A stretch of 29,339 bases of DNA from an uncultured Flavobacteriales bacterium (GCA_937973685.1 CALJKJ010000001.1:1-29339), one strand, 5' to 3'. Shown: positions 17,600-24,580, counted from the first letter of the stretch. Numbers and translations: made by a program. Notes: a model not told the origin generated them from the sequence alone.

Positions 17600-18412
17600 A
17601 TGCAACAAGAAGAATTCATAAATATCCGTCGTTTAATTGCCAGTAAAAACCCGCGTTTACTCAAATGGTTACCCGGTTTTTTATTGCGGTATATCGAACG
17701 TGTTGTTCATCAAAAAGATGTCAATTACTTTTTGAATAAATACCAATCAACAAATCAGGATTTTTGCACGGATGTGTTGACTGAAATTGGCGTCAACTAT
17801 ACAATTGAGGGAATTGAAAACATTCCAAAAGACGGGAAATGCGTCATTGTAATGAATCACCCTCTTGGAGGAATGGACGCAATGATCTTGGTTGATGCCT
17901 TAAAAAATCACCGAACAGACTTGAAATTCATCGTCAATGATTTGTTGTTGAACCTGGGTCGATTGAACGAATTGTTTGTTGGTGTCAATAAACATGGTAA
18001 AAACAGCAGTCAATCCATTCAAAAAGTAAACGATTTGTTTGCATCCGAGAATTGCGTTTGTATTTTTCCGGCTGGATTGGTTAGTCGCAGAAAAAAAGGT
18101 TTGATCCGCGATTTAACATGGAAGAAAACGTTTGTTCGCCAATCGAAACTAAACGACCAAGTAATAATACCCGTTTTCATTGATGGACATTTGTCGAATT
18201 GGTTTTATAACCTTTCAAACTTTAGGCAGTTTCTAGGTATCAAAGCGAACATTGAAATGTTTTATTTGGTGGACGAATTGTACAAACAAAAAGGACTTAC
18301 CGTTGCTATTACAGTTGGAAAACCTATATTAGCTAACACATTAAGTGACGATAAATCAGATAGCACTCATGCTGAATGGTTTCGAAATCATATCTATACT
18401 TTAAACGATTAA
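17600..18412 (+). CDS. glsA: PlsC-like O-acyltransferase, GlsA/OlsA type
   Basis: The 270-residue protein shows the acyltransferase motifs NHPLGGMD (86-93) and IFPAGLVSRR (from 155). These are the subfamily forms of HX4D and of the third PlsC block; here five residues separate His and Asp. A hydrophobic, basic N-terminus (WLPGFLLRYIERVV) may lie on the inner membrane. In known systems OlsA or GlsA adds a second fatty acid to the hydroxyl of an N-3-hydroxyacyl amino acid, making ornithine or glycine lipids. The companion N-acyltransferase gene follows after only 2 bases, which supports this role over phosphatidic acid synthesis. Longer frames up to 17477 exist, but they run through the promoter and add no conserved sequence. 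The symbol is by analogy with the Bacteroides glycine-lipid genes. Confidence 0.75.
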   Translation: MQQEEFINIRRLIASKNPRLLKWLPGFLLRYIERVVHQKDVNYFLNKYQSTNQDFCTDVLTEIGVNYTIEGIENIPKDGKCVIVMNHPLGGMDAMILVDALKNHRTDLKFIVNDLLLNLGRLNELFVGVNKHGKNSSQSIQKVNDLFASENCVCIFPAGLVSRRKKGLIRDLTWKKTFVRQSKLNDQVIIPVFIDGHLSNWFYNLSNFRQFLGIKANIEMFYLVDELYKQKGLTVAITVGKPILANTLSDDKSDSTHAEWFRNHIYTLND

Positions 18413-18414
18413 CA

Positions 18415-19338
18415 ATGCAACAAGAGGCAATTATACCCGCTATTGATAAAGCAATCATCAAACAAGAATTGACTGCTGCTGGACTAATGCGCAAAACAAG
18501 AAAAGGCGATAATGAAATCTATTGTGTTAATTTTCACAACGCACCAAATGTCGTTCGCGAAATTGGTCGTTTGCGGGAAATAACGTTTCGAGCAGCTGGC
18601 GGTGGAACAGGTCTTTCTTTGGATTTAGACGAATACGACACCAACGAAATTTGCTACGATCAATTGATCGTTTGGTCACCTGAAGACGAAGAAATCATTG
18701 GTGGTTACCGTTTTATTATGTGCAAAAACGCACGTGATGTAAAAGGTGAAATTCATTTGTCAACAAGTCATTATTTTGATTTTTCACCAACTTTCATCTC
18801 CGATTATTTGCCTTACACCTGTGAATTAGGTAGAAGTTTTGTGCAACCAAATTTTCAACCAACAGTTAATCCGCGCAAAGGCTTATTTGCATTGGACAAT
18901 ATCTGGGATGGACTTGGAGCAATCGCAAAAACTTACGCTAACGAAATAAAATACTTTTTTGGTAAAGTAACAATGTATCCTAGCTATAACGTTGAATCGC
19001 GTGATTTCTTGTTACATTTTCTACACAAATATTTTCCAGATAATGAAAACTTAATGGTTCCATTTCATCCATTAGTTCAACAAGGGAATTCAGCTTTGTA
19101 CCAAGAAATGTTAGGCGACTTGCCATTCAAAGACGGTTTCAAAGTGCTCAATTCCTATGTTCGCGAACGTGGAGAAAACATCCCACCTTTGGTAAATATT
19201 TACATGAATTTATCGCCAACAATGAAAACTTTTGGAACGGCTGTAAATTCAGAGTTTGGTGATGTCGAAGAAACAGGTATTTTAATTACAATCGCTGATA
19301 TTTACGACGAGAAAAAAGAACGTCATTTGAATTATTAA
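18415..19338 (+). CDS. glsB: N-acyltransferase, GlsB/OlsB (hemolysin-like GNAT) type
   Basis: The 307-residue protein has the OlsB-type acyltransferase pattern. RLREITFRAAGGGTG (52-66) is followed by LDLDEYD and by DQLIVWSPEDEEIIGGYR, and then CELGRSFV at 136-143. These blocks resemble N-acylhomoserine lactone synthases and GNAT folds. OlsB or GlsB condenses a 3-hydroxyacyl-ACP with the amino group of ornithine or glycine, giving the lyso-lipid that the O-acyltransferase completes. The start ATG at 18415 lies two bases after the preceding stop, so both enzymes come from one mRNA. The order here is A then B. The amino acid used cannot be read from sequence; glycine or serine-glycine lipids (flavolipin type) are the likely products in this phylum. 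The C-terminus converges on rnz with 9 bases between stops. Confidence 0.75.
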   Translation: MQQEAIIPAIDKAIIKQELTAAGLMRKTRKGDNEIYCVNFHNAPNVVREIGRLREITFRAAGGGTGLSLDLDEYDTNEICYDQLIVWSPEDEEIIGGYRFIMCKNARDVKGEIHLSTSHYFDFSPTFISDYLPYTCELGRSFVQPNFQPTVNPRKGLFALDNIWDGLGAIAKTYANEIKYFFGKVTMYPSYNVESRDFLLHFLHKYFPDNENLMVPFHPLVQQGNSALYQEMLGDLPFKDGFKVLNSYVRERGENIPPLVNIYMNLSPTMKTFGTAVNSEFGDVEETGILITIADIYDEKKERHLNY

Positions 19339-19347
19339 GCGCGTGAT

Positions 19348-20259
19348 TTAAAGCTGGAAATAATCGCCATCTGCTACAACAACAGTGTTTTCAAAGTGAT
19401 TTTTAGCTTCAATTAAATGTTCAGTTGAATCCTCGTATCTTGCTGATAAATGACCAATTAGCAATTTACCCACTCCTGATTTCTCTGCCATTTGGCCAGC
19501 TTCTAAAGCAGTTGTGTGAAAAGTTGTCTTCGCGCGTTCTTTTAACGCGTGAAGAAACGTTGCTTCGTGATACAACAAGGTTGAATCTTGGATATATGGA
19601 ATAATCCGTTCGTCGTATTTGGTATCCGAACAAAAGGAATAACTTCTCGGTTTCGGTGGATCGAAGGTGTATTTTTTGTAGTTCAAAATCGAACCGTCTG
19701 GCAACACTACATCCTCGCCTCGTTTAAAAAAGGGAATACATGTTAACGAAAGGCCATCAGCTTTAAATTTTTCACCGTCAATGGATCGTTCCTTTCGTTT
19801 TTCCTGAATACGGTATCCATTGGTTGGTATGCGGTGATTGAGTGGAAACGTCCAGATTTCAATTAATTTATCGGAGTAAATCAACTTGTGTTCTTTTCCA
19901 TTTAACGGAACAAAAGTTAACTCAAAACCTAATTTTGCTCCACCAACCTCTAATTGTAACCGAACAATCTGTTCTAATTCGACTGGACCATATATGGTAA
20001 CTCCTTGATTTCTACCCAACAAATGCAAGGTACTCAACAAACCTACAAGGCCAAAATAATGATCGCCGTGCAAGTGAGAAATTAAAATATGTGTTATTTT
20101 TTGAAAGTGAATTTTGTGTTTTCTTAATTCGTTTTGCGTTCCTTCTCCACAATCTATTAAAATATGGCGGTCATTGCAACGAATGTATTGAGCGGTTGGT
20201 TTTCTTTTCGCTGTTGGCAAAGCAGCTCCAGAGCCTAGAATTGTCAATTCAAAACTCAT
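19348..20259 (-). CDS. rnz: Ribonuclease Z (tRNA 3' processing)
   Basis: The 303-residue metallo-beta-lactamase-fold nuclease trims the 3' end of tRNA precursors. The zinc motif SHLHGDH is at 61-67. Other ligands sit in PLNHRIP, FCSDTKYD and the LIGHLSARY segment. The N-terminal LGSGAALPTAKRKPTA and IDCGEGTQ are diagnostic for RNase Z. Length is normal for the short bacterial form. It is the last gene of the pyrR-pyrB-STAS-rnz group, beginning 6 bases after the STAS gene stop, so it is almost certainly cotranscribed with pyrimidine genes. Confidence 0.95.
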   Translation of the reverse strand: MSFELTILGSGAALPTAKRKPTAQYIRCNDRHILIDCGEGTQNELRKHKIHFQKITHILISHLHGDHYFGLVGLLSTLHLLGRNQGVTIYGPVELEQIVRLQLEVGGAKLGFELTFVPLNGKEHKLIYSDKLIEIWTFPLNHRIPTNGYRIQEKRKERSIDGEKFKADGLSLTCIPFFKRGEDVVLPDGSILNYKKYTFDPPKPRSYSFCSDTKYDERIIPYIQDSTLLYHEATFLHALKERAKTTFHTTALEAGQMAEKSGVGKLLIGHLSARYEDSTEHLIEAKNHFENTVVVADGDYFQL

Positions 20260-20265
20260 GGATAA

Positions 20266-20607
20266 TTAGTCATTCAATCGTGCAATTGCTGCGGCACAAT
20301 CAGGCATGATTGTCAAGACTTTATCTAATTGAGCAATGGCAATCATTTTTAAAACTGTAGGTTGTAATCCCGCTAAAATCAACATACCATTGACATCTTT
20401 GCAAATACGGTTTGCAAATAAAATGGCAGATAATCCAGATGAATCGCAATAACGCGTAGCAGACAAATCGATAATAATTGTATTTACCGCGTTTTTTTGC
20501 AATTGGATCAATTCATTTTTCAAATCGGGTGCTATTTGCGCATCCAATTTTTCAGCTTTCACGCTAACAACTGTATATTTTTCTTCGTTTAATACCTTGA
20601 AATTCAT
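20266..20607 (-). CDS. STAS-domain protein (anti-sigma factor antagonist-like)
   Basis: This small soluble protein of 113 residues is a single STAS domain. The beta-strand VNTIIIDLSATRYCDSSGLSAI carries the DSSG motif (D55, S56, S57), where related antagonists are phosphorylated on Ser by HPK-like kinases. The rest (LAGLQPTVLKMIAIAQL) fits the conserved helix and loop. In known systems the unphosphorylated form binds an anti-sigma kinase in a partner switch. No kinase or phosphatase gene is adjacent. It lies between pyrB (23 bases upstream) and rnz (6 bases downstream), which says little about its partner. A SiaB-like kinase gene lies about 3.4 kb away. Confidence 0.88.
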   Translation of the reverse strand: MNFKVLNEEKYTVVSVKAEKLDAQIAPDLKNELIQLQKNAVNTIIIDLSATRYCDSSGLSAILFANRICKDVNGMLILAGLQPTVLKMIAIAQLDKVLTIMPDCAAAIARLND

Positions 20608-20630
20608 CAGTTATTTGTTTAAGTGAATGA

Positions 20631-21560
20631 TTATCTTCCTATTTTGCTTGCTAATAAATAGATTGCGGCCATGCGAACTGCAACTCCATTCTCTACTTGT
20701 TGCAAAATGATTGACTGGTCTGAATCGGCAACATCAGAAGTGATTTCTACCCCACGATTGATTGGTCCTGGGTGCATCACAATGATTTCTTTGTCGAGGT
20801 TGTTTAATATTTCCTTGGTTAATCCGTATTGCATGGAATATTCGCGCAAGCTTGGGAAAAACTGGATGTCTTGGCGTTCTAATTGAATGCGCAGCATGTT
20901 TGCCACATCACACCAATTCAATGCGCGCTGTAAGTTGTGTTCCACTTTCACCCCTAATTGTTCAATGTACTTAGGGATCAATGTAGTAGGACCGCACACC
21001 ATTACTTCTGCGCCTAACTTTTGAAGCGTGTAAATATTCGATAAAGCAACGCGTGAATGCAAGATGTCACCTACGATGACAACTTTTTTTCCTGCTACTT
21101 CACCCAAACGCTCACGAATGGAAAAAGCATCTAATAAACCTTGTGTTGGGTGTTCGTGTGTTCCATCACCTGCATTGATAACACGTGTGTTTGTGCGTTG
21201 CGACAAGAATAATGCTGCCCCAGGATTTGGGTGACGCATCACAACCATATCCACTTTCATGGATAAAATATTGTTCACCGTATCGATTAATGTTTCTCCT
21301 TTTTTGACAGAACTTGAAGCAGCAGAAAAATTGACCACATCAGCAGACAATCTTTTCTCAGCAAGTTCAAAGGATAAACGCGTACGAGTTGAATTCTCAA
21401 AAAACAAGTTAGCAATAGTGATGTCTCGTAAAGAGGGAACTTTTTTTATCGGTCGATTAATGACTTCTTTAAAACTATCAGCAGTTTTAAAAATCAATTC
21501 GATATCTTGACGAGTCAAGTCACGAATTCCAACTAAATGATCAACGCTTAAGTGTTCCAT
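20631..21560 (-). CDS. pyrB: Aspartate carbamoyltransferase catalytic subunit
   Basis: The 309-residue enzyme joins carbamoyl phosphate to aspartate in the second step of pyrimidine synthesis. The carbamoyl phosphate motif FFENSTRTR lies at 53-61, HEHPTQGLLDAF starts near 135, and the aspartate-binding VMHPGPINRGVEI is near 264. Length is standard for the catalytic chain. No pyrI regulatory gene is adjacent, so the enzyme may be a simple trimer. The start overlaps the end of pyrR by 20 bases, a sign of translational coupling. Confidence 0.97.
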   Translation of the reverse strand: MEHLSVDHLVGIRDLTRQDIELIFKTADSFKEVINRPIKKVPSLRDITIANLFFENSTRTRLSFELAEKRLSADVVNFSAASSSVKKGETLIDTVNNILSMKVDMVVMRHPNPGAALFLSQRTNTRVINAGDGTHEHPTQGLLDAFSIRERLGEVAGKKVVIVGDILHSRVALSNIYTLQKLGAEVMVCGPTTLIPKYIEQLGVKVEHNLQRALNWCDVANMLRIQLERQDIQFFPSLREYSMQYGLTKEILNNLDKEIIVMHPGPINRGVEITSDVADSDQSIILQQVENGVAVRMAAIYLLASKIGR

Positions 21561-22095
21561 TCTGTGTAAACAATACTATTTTATCAGTTCCTTCTATTTC
21601 TTTCCATTCTACTGAAACACGCTCAGAATCGAGGGTGTCGACAGCTTGACCAACATAATCAGCTTGTATTGGCAAATCACGTTGAAAACGACGATCGATC
21701 AACGTCAACAGTTCCACGCATTTCGGGCGACCAAAAGCCAACAAGGCATCTAATCCCGAACGAATCGTTCTTCCTGTGTACAAAACATCATCAATCAGCA
21801 CCACTTTTTTTCCTTCGATTGTAAAATCGATGTTTGTAGCCGAAGGGATCAATGGTTTTTCTCTTCTACGAAAATCATCTCGGTAAAAGGTAATGTCCAA
21901 TTGACCACACTGAATTGAATGATTTGTGATTGCTTCTAAAATTGTTTTCAAACGCTCAAGCACATGAATACCACGTGGTTGTAAACCGATTAAAACTGTT
22001 TCTTCGAAATTGTCGTGATTTTCAATCAATTGATAGGCAAGGCGGTTCATTGTTAATTGAACTTGTTGGTCGTCTAAAATGACTTGCTTTTCCAT
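21541..22095 (-). CDS. pyrR: PyrR bifunctional regulator / uracil phosphoribosyltransferase
   Basis: The 184-residue phosphoribosyltransferase-fold protein contains the PRPP-binding loop VVLIDDVLYTGRT (98-110). It also has the typical YRDDFRRRE segment and an N-terminal LIGLQPRG strand. In Firmicutes PyrR binds a leader RNA to attenuate the pyr operon and also makes UMP from uracil. The neighbouring pyrB supports the name. A well-formed promoter ends just 6 bases before the ATG, so no attenuator leader can lie in that transcript; an RNA role would have to use another site. Uracil salvage is the safer function here. Confidence 0.93.
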   Translation of the reverse strand: MEKQVILDDQQVQLTMNRLAYQLIENHDNFEETVLIGLQPRGIHVLERLKTILEAITNHSIQCGQLDITFYRDDFRRREKPLIPSATNIDFTIEGKKVVLIDDVLYTGRTIRSGLDALLAFGRPKCVELLTLIDRRFQRDLPIQADYVGQAVDTLDSERVSVEWKEIEGTDKIVLFTQNGTLKR

Positions 22096-22101
22096 CGGTT
22101 A

Positions 22102-22132
22102 CAAATTTAATTAAAAGCTGCAAATTGGCAAC
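22102..22132 (-). promoter_or_regulatory. pyrR: Promoter of the pyrR-pyrB-STAS-rnz operon
   Basis: On the minus strand GTTG (22132-22129) is followed after 19 bases by TAAATTTG (22109-22102), matching TTG-N(19-21)-TAnnTTTG. The pyrR ATG begins 6 bases later. The remaining intergenic sequence to 22207 shows no stable hairpin or anti-terminator. Confidence 0.7.
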
Positions 22133-22207
22133 ACGAATCGACTTGTAGTTTTCAACTTTCTTTTATCGATTTGTGGAAAACAAAGAACATGACTCATTTT
22201 CAAGTAA

Positions 22208-22429
22208 TTATTTTGTAATCCACGCCCAAAAACGCTTGTGTAATCGCGGAATAATTAATCCCATTAACGGCACAAGAATCAGGGTTAAAATCAATGTCTT
22301 TACCAATTGAGGTAAGTCTTTGATAATCGGAAATAAGGTTGCAAAAAGTATATTAATAACTGGATATACAAATAACCAACTTATTAATAACAGCTTCCAT
22401 ACTTTGGGTTTTTTCGGTGTGTTTTCCAT
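22208..22429 (-). CDS. Small two-helix membrane protein resembling the tail of antibiotic-biosynthesis monooxygenase proteins
   Basis: This protein of 73 residues has a basic N-terminus and two membrane helices (about 13-33 and 40-60). The pattern KVWKLLLISWLFVYP, then PLMGLIIPRLHKRFWAWI, is very like the membrane tail found after the ABM domain in 'antibiotic biosynthesis monooxygenase' proteins (PPRWK...TWL.IYP...VP...PRLTR...WL). Here the tail stands alone, without the enzyme domain. It lies 112 bases upstream of pyrR and 51 bases after the SUI1 gene, on the same strand. Function is unknown. The match is from memory of the family pattern. Confidence 0.7.
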   Translation of the reverse strand: MENTPKKPKVWKLLLISWLFVYPVINILFATLFPIIKDLPQLVKTLILTLILVPLMGLIIPRLHKRFWAWITK

Positions 22430-22480
22430 CAGTTTTTTTTATTTTTTTTAAAGATAAAAGGATTTTTAAGAATAAAGGAA

Positions 22481-22825
22481 TTATCCTCCTTTTCGTTTTA
22501 CTTTGTAACCGTCTTTTTGTAACAATTCAATTATTTTGTCACGAAAAGCACCTTGCACAATGATTTCACCATCTTTAGCAGTCCCGCCAACACCACATTT
22601 GCTTTTCAATTGCTTTCCTAAGTCTTTCAAGTCATCATCTGTTCCAACAAATCCTTCAATCAAAGTGACTTCTTTTCCGCCGCGTTGTTTGCGGTCAATT
22701 GAAACATACAACAATTGATCTTTTGGCGCTAAAGTCGCTTGCTCTTCTTCCTCTTCGAACTGATAATTGTAATTTGGATTTGTTGAATAAACAATGTCCA
22801 AACGCTCTTTTTTCTTTTTACTCAA
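22481..22825 (-). CDS. eIF1/SUI1-family translation factor (YciH type), TTG start
   Basis: The 114-residue protein has a basic start (SKKKKERL), an acidic FEEEEEQ stretch and a SUI1 domain from about residue 38. Its core is QRGGKEVTLIEGF, then KDLGKQLKSKCGVGGTAKDGEIIVQG and FRDKIIELL. Bacterial members (YciH) resemble eIF1 and can affect start-codon choice by initiation complexes; their physiological role is debated. The only plausible start is a TTG at 22825. No in-frame ATG lies upstream before the promoter, and the protein begins as its relatives do (MSKKKK). A -7 box TATATTTG lies 20 bases upstream. A factor tied to start fidelity that itself begins at a rare codon recalls autoregulation of initiation factor IF3 (infC, AUU start); that link is inference. 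Confidence 0.88.
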   Translation of the reverse strand: MSKKKKERLDIVYSTNPNYNYQFEEEEEQATLAPKDQLLYVSIDRKQRGGKEVTLIEGFVGTDDDLKDLGKQLKSKCGVGGTAKDGEIIVQGAFRDKIIELLQKDGYKVKRKGG

Positions 22826-22845
22826 AACCAGAAATTTTTACCACA

Positions 22846-22853
22846 CAAATATA
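22846..22853 (-). promoter_or_regulatory. Candidate -7 box of the SUI1-family gene
   Basis: Minus-strand TATATTTG, a perfect TAnnTTTG, ends 20 bases before the TTG start. No clear -33 box is seen at 19-21 bases. Confidence 0.45.
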
Positions 22854-22901
22854 ATTACTAATGTTGGTTGTATGATAAATCGACTTATTCAAGATTGAAA
22901 A

Positions 22902-23045
22902 TTATATTTTCGGGCATTTTTTGCAATGAACTCCTTTTTTCTTGTACTTTTTGCAACAATCTTTTTTCTTGTCACACGAACAAGAATCACAGGAAGCGAA
23001 CTTGTTTGGAAGCGTGCATGGAGTACTGTGTTGAACTTGTTTCAT
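22902..23045 (-). CDS. Cysteine- and lysine-rich small protein, 47 residues
   Basis: A short complete frame runs from an ATG at 23045 to a TAA at 22902. The product has eight cysteines (10, 19, 22, 24, 30, 31, 41, 44) and thirteen lysines. It has a CDSCSC block, a CCKKYKKKG block and a final CKKCPK. Two CxxC pairs suggest binding of zinc, copper or an iron-sulfur centre, or a redox role. There is no signal peptide or membrane segment. I recall similar short CCxKYKKKGxxCKKCP proteins in other Bacteroidota but can name no characterised family. The gene has a perfect -7 box upstream, lies in a gap between two genes of the same strand, and would be missed by a length cut-off. The opposite-strand frame here has no such pattern. 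Confidence 0.7.
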   Translation of the reverse strand: MKQVQHSTPCTLPNKFASCDSCSCDKKKDCCKKYKKKGVHCKKCPKI

Positions 23046-23068
23046 TGCTTATTTAGAATAATTCTACA

Positions 23069-23076
23069 CAAAGATA
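23069..23076 (-). promoter_or_regulatory. Candidate -7 box of the Cys-rich small protein gene
   Basis: Minus-strand TATCTTTG matches TAnnTTTG and ends 23 bases before the ATG at 23045. No -33 TTG is visible at the right distance; the sequence upstream is an A-rich run after the deacetylase stop. Confidence 0.45.
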
Positions 23077-23114
23077 ATCGATAAAAGAATTCCTCCGTAT
23101 TTTTTTTCGTTTTT

Positions 23115-24017
23115 TTAGAAATATTTTTGAGCGCGGCGAAAGGTATTCGTGTGTGCTTCAATAATCGTTCGGATTTCAGGTGCATAACCTCCCCCCATTG
23201 TGCAAACAATTGGACAATCCAACGCTTGCGCAAACGAAAAAACGAGTTCGTCGCGTTGTGCACAGCCAGCTAAGCTCAATCCCAATTTTCCCAATTTATC
23301 TGCTACCAACACATCAACGCCGCATTGATAAAAGATAAAATTTGGAACAAATTGAACTTGGATTGCAGCAAGATGTTTTGTTAGTTCAGATAAATAATAA
23401 TCATCGCCGCAATTATCGGGTAAACCGACATCTAAATCGCTTTGTTCTTTTTGTAAAGGATAATTGGATTGACCGTGCATGCTAAAAGTGAATACCGCTT
23501 TTTCGTGCGCAAAGATTTGAGCGGTTCCATTACCTTGATGTACATCCAAATCGATGATTAAAATGCGTTTGATAGCTGTGTTTTTTAGCAACCAATTACT
23601 CGCAATAGCTTGATCGTTCAACAAACAAAATCCTTCTCCCCTGCCTGAATACGAATGATGCGTTCCGCCTGCAATATTGAAAGCGATGCCACCATTCACA
23701 ACTAATTCAGCACATTTGCGCGTTCCTTCCATGATAATTAATTCGCGTTGAATCAATTCGGGGCAATGTACAAAACCAGAAACACGCTGTTCTCGTGGTG
23801 TGCAGTCTAAATTAATTAATCGCTTAATATATGCTTGCGTGTGCACGTCGACTAAATGACGCTGTTCGATGACGGTTGGTTCAAACAAATCTGTCGGTGA
23901 AATGATTCCTTCATATACCAGTTGCTCTTTCAACAAAATGTATTTTTCCATTGGAAAACGGTGGTTTTCTGGAACTGGGTGCACATAAATTGGAGCATAC
24001 GCAACAGGAAAACTCAT
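23115..24017 (-). CDS. Histone deacetylase family protein (zinc deacetylase)
   Basis: The 300-residue protein has the HDAC/acetoin utilisation/acetylpolyamine amidohydrolase fold. The catalytic His pair is in GGTHHSY (H120, H121). The zinc ligands are D158 and H160 in IDLDVHQGNGTA and D235 in CGVDVL. The transition-state Tyr is in MGGGYAP (Y278). The N-terminal PVPENHRFPMEKY is typical of the class IV (HDAC11-like) bacterial branch. The active site is complete, so it should remove acyl groups from lysines, polyamines or small molecules; the substrate is unknown. It starts 9 bases after the SiaB-like kinase gene and is probably cotranscribed with it. Confidence 0.93.
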   Translation of the reverse strand: MSFPVAYAPIYVHPVPENHRFPMEKYILLKEQLVYEGIISPTDLFEPTVIEQRHLVDVHTQAYIKRLINLDCTPREQRVSGFVHCPELIQRELIIMEGTRKCAELVVNGGIAFNIAGGTHHSYSGRGEGFCLLNDQAIASNWLLKNTAIKRILIIDLDVHQGNGTAQIFAHEKAVFTFSMHGQSNYPLQKEQSDLDVGLPDNCGDDYYLSELTKHLAAIQVQFVPNFIFYQCGVDVLVADKLGKLGLSLAGCAQRDELVFSFAQALDCPIVCTMGGGYAPEIRTIIEAHTNTFRRAQKYF

Positions 24018-24026
24018 TTCTCTTAT

Positions 24027-24575
24027 TTATTTTCTGTTAAAATCAGCTTGAATGGCCAGAAACACCACCTCATCATTAACAGGTGTAAATGAATAATGAA
24101 TCTGATCTGATGATTTTAAGCGCATGGTAAGCATTCCAATTCCTGAATTGATAGTAGGTTCCATTAATCCTTCGGTTAATTTTTGCTGAACCATTTTTTG
24201 AATCTGGTCCTTTTCCAAAGCATTTAATTGATCTATAAAATCACTTATTTCTCCTTGCTTTTTGGAATTTGTATAATTACCTATTACAAGTTTGATTTTT
24301 GCTTTGTTCGTTGCCAATAAAAACAATGTATCTTGTTTTTCATTTATTTTCTCGCCGTGAATCAAGGTGTTTTTCAATCCTTCTGTTACAACACTGAATA
24401 CATTTTTCACAACTTTTTTGTCGTCACCAAGTGCTAATAAAGCGTCTTCAACACTAAAAACCATTCGGTGTAATAAATCGTAATTCATTTCACCAAAATG
24501 AAACACCAGTTGTTGGTCAAAACCAGCATTTTCTAATTGATTTTTTATTGTTGAAATATACGATGGGGACTGCAT
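24027..24575 (-). CDS. SiaB-like protein kinase (DUF6272, HATPase-like)
   Basis: The 182-residue soluble protein matches the pattern of SiaB family kinases. An N-box-like segment VVTEGLKNTLIHGE (about 62-75) would hold the ATP-Mg Asn and His. The central IGNYTNSKKQ and LNALEKDQIQKMVQQKL follow, and then a glycine loop NSGIGMLTMRLKSS near 143-156 in place of the usual GxGLGL. In Pseudomonas the SiaB kinase and SiaA phosphatase control phosphorylation of SiaC, which acts on a diguanylate cyclase. No siaC (DUF1987) gene lies beside it. It starts 5 bases after the large surface-protein gene and is followed 9 bases later by the deacetylase. The family call is from the sequence pattern; kinase activity is inferred. 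Confidence 0.72.
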   Translation of the reverse strand: MQSPSYISTIKNQLENAGFDQQLVFHFGEMNYDLLHRMVFSVEDALLALGDDKKVVKNVFSVVTEGLKNTLIHGEKINEKQDTLFLLATNKAKIKLVIGNYTNSKKQGEISDFIDQLNALEKDQIQKMVQQKLTEGLMEPTINSGIGMLTMRLKSSDQIHYSFTPVNDEVVFLAIQADFNRK

Positions 24576-24580
24576 TTTAA

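Noticed and set aside
22096..22207. Possible PyrR attenuator or riboswitch upstream of pyrR
   Set aside because: No stem of useful length followed by a T-run was found, and the promoter is next to the start codon.
22868..23056. Plus-strand open frame opposite the Cys-rich small gene
   Set aside because: Its product has no recognisable motif, while the minus-strand frame in the same place has a strong CxxC/Lys pattern and a promoter box.
20266..24575. A complete SiaABCD-type signalling locus
   Set aside because: A SiaB-like kinase and a STAS protein are present but lie about 3.4 kb apart, and no SiaA phosphatase, SiaC or diguanylate cyclase is encoded in the window.
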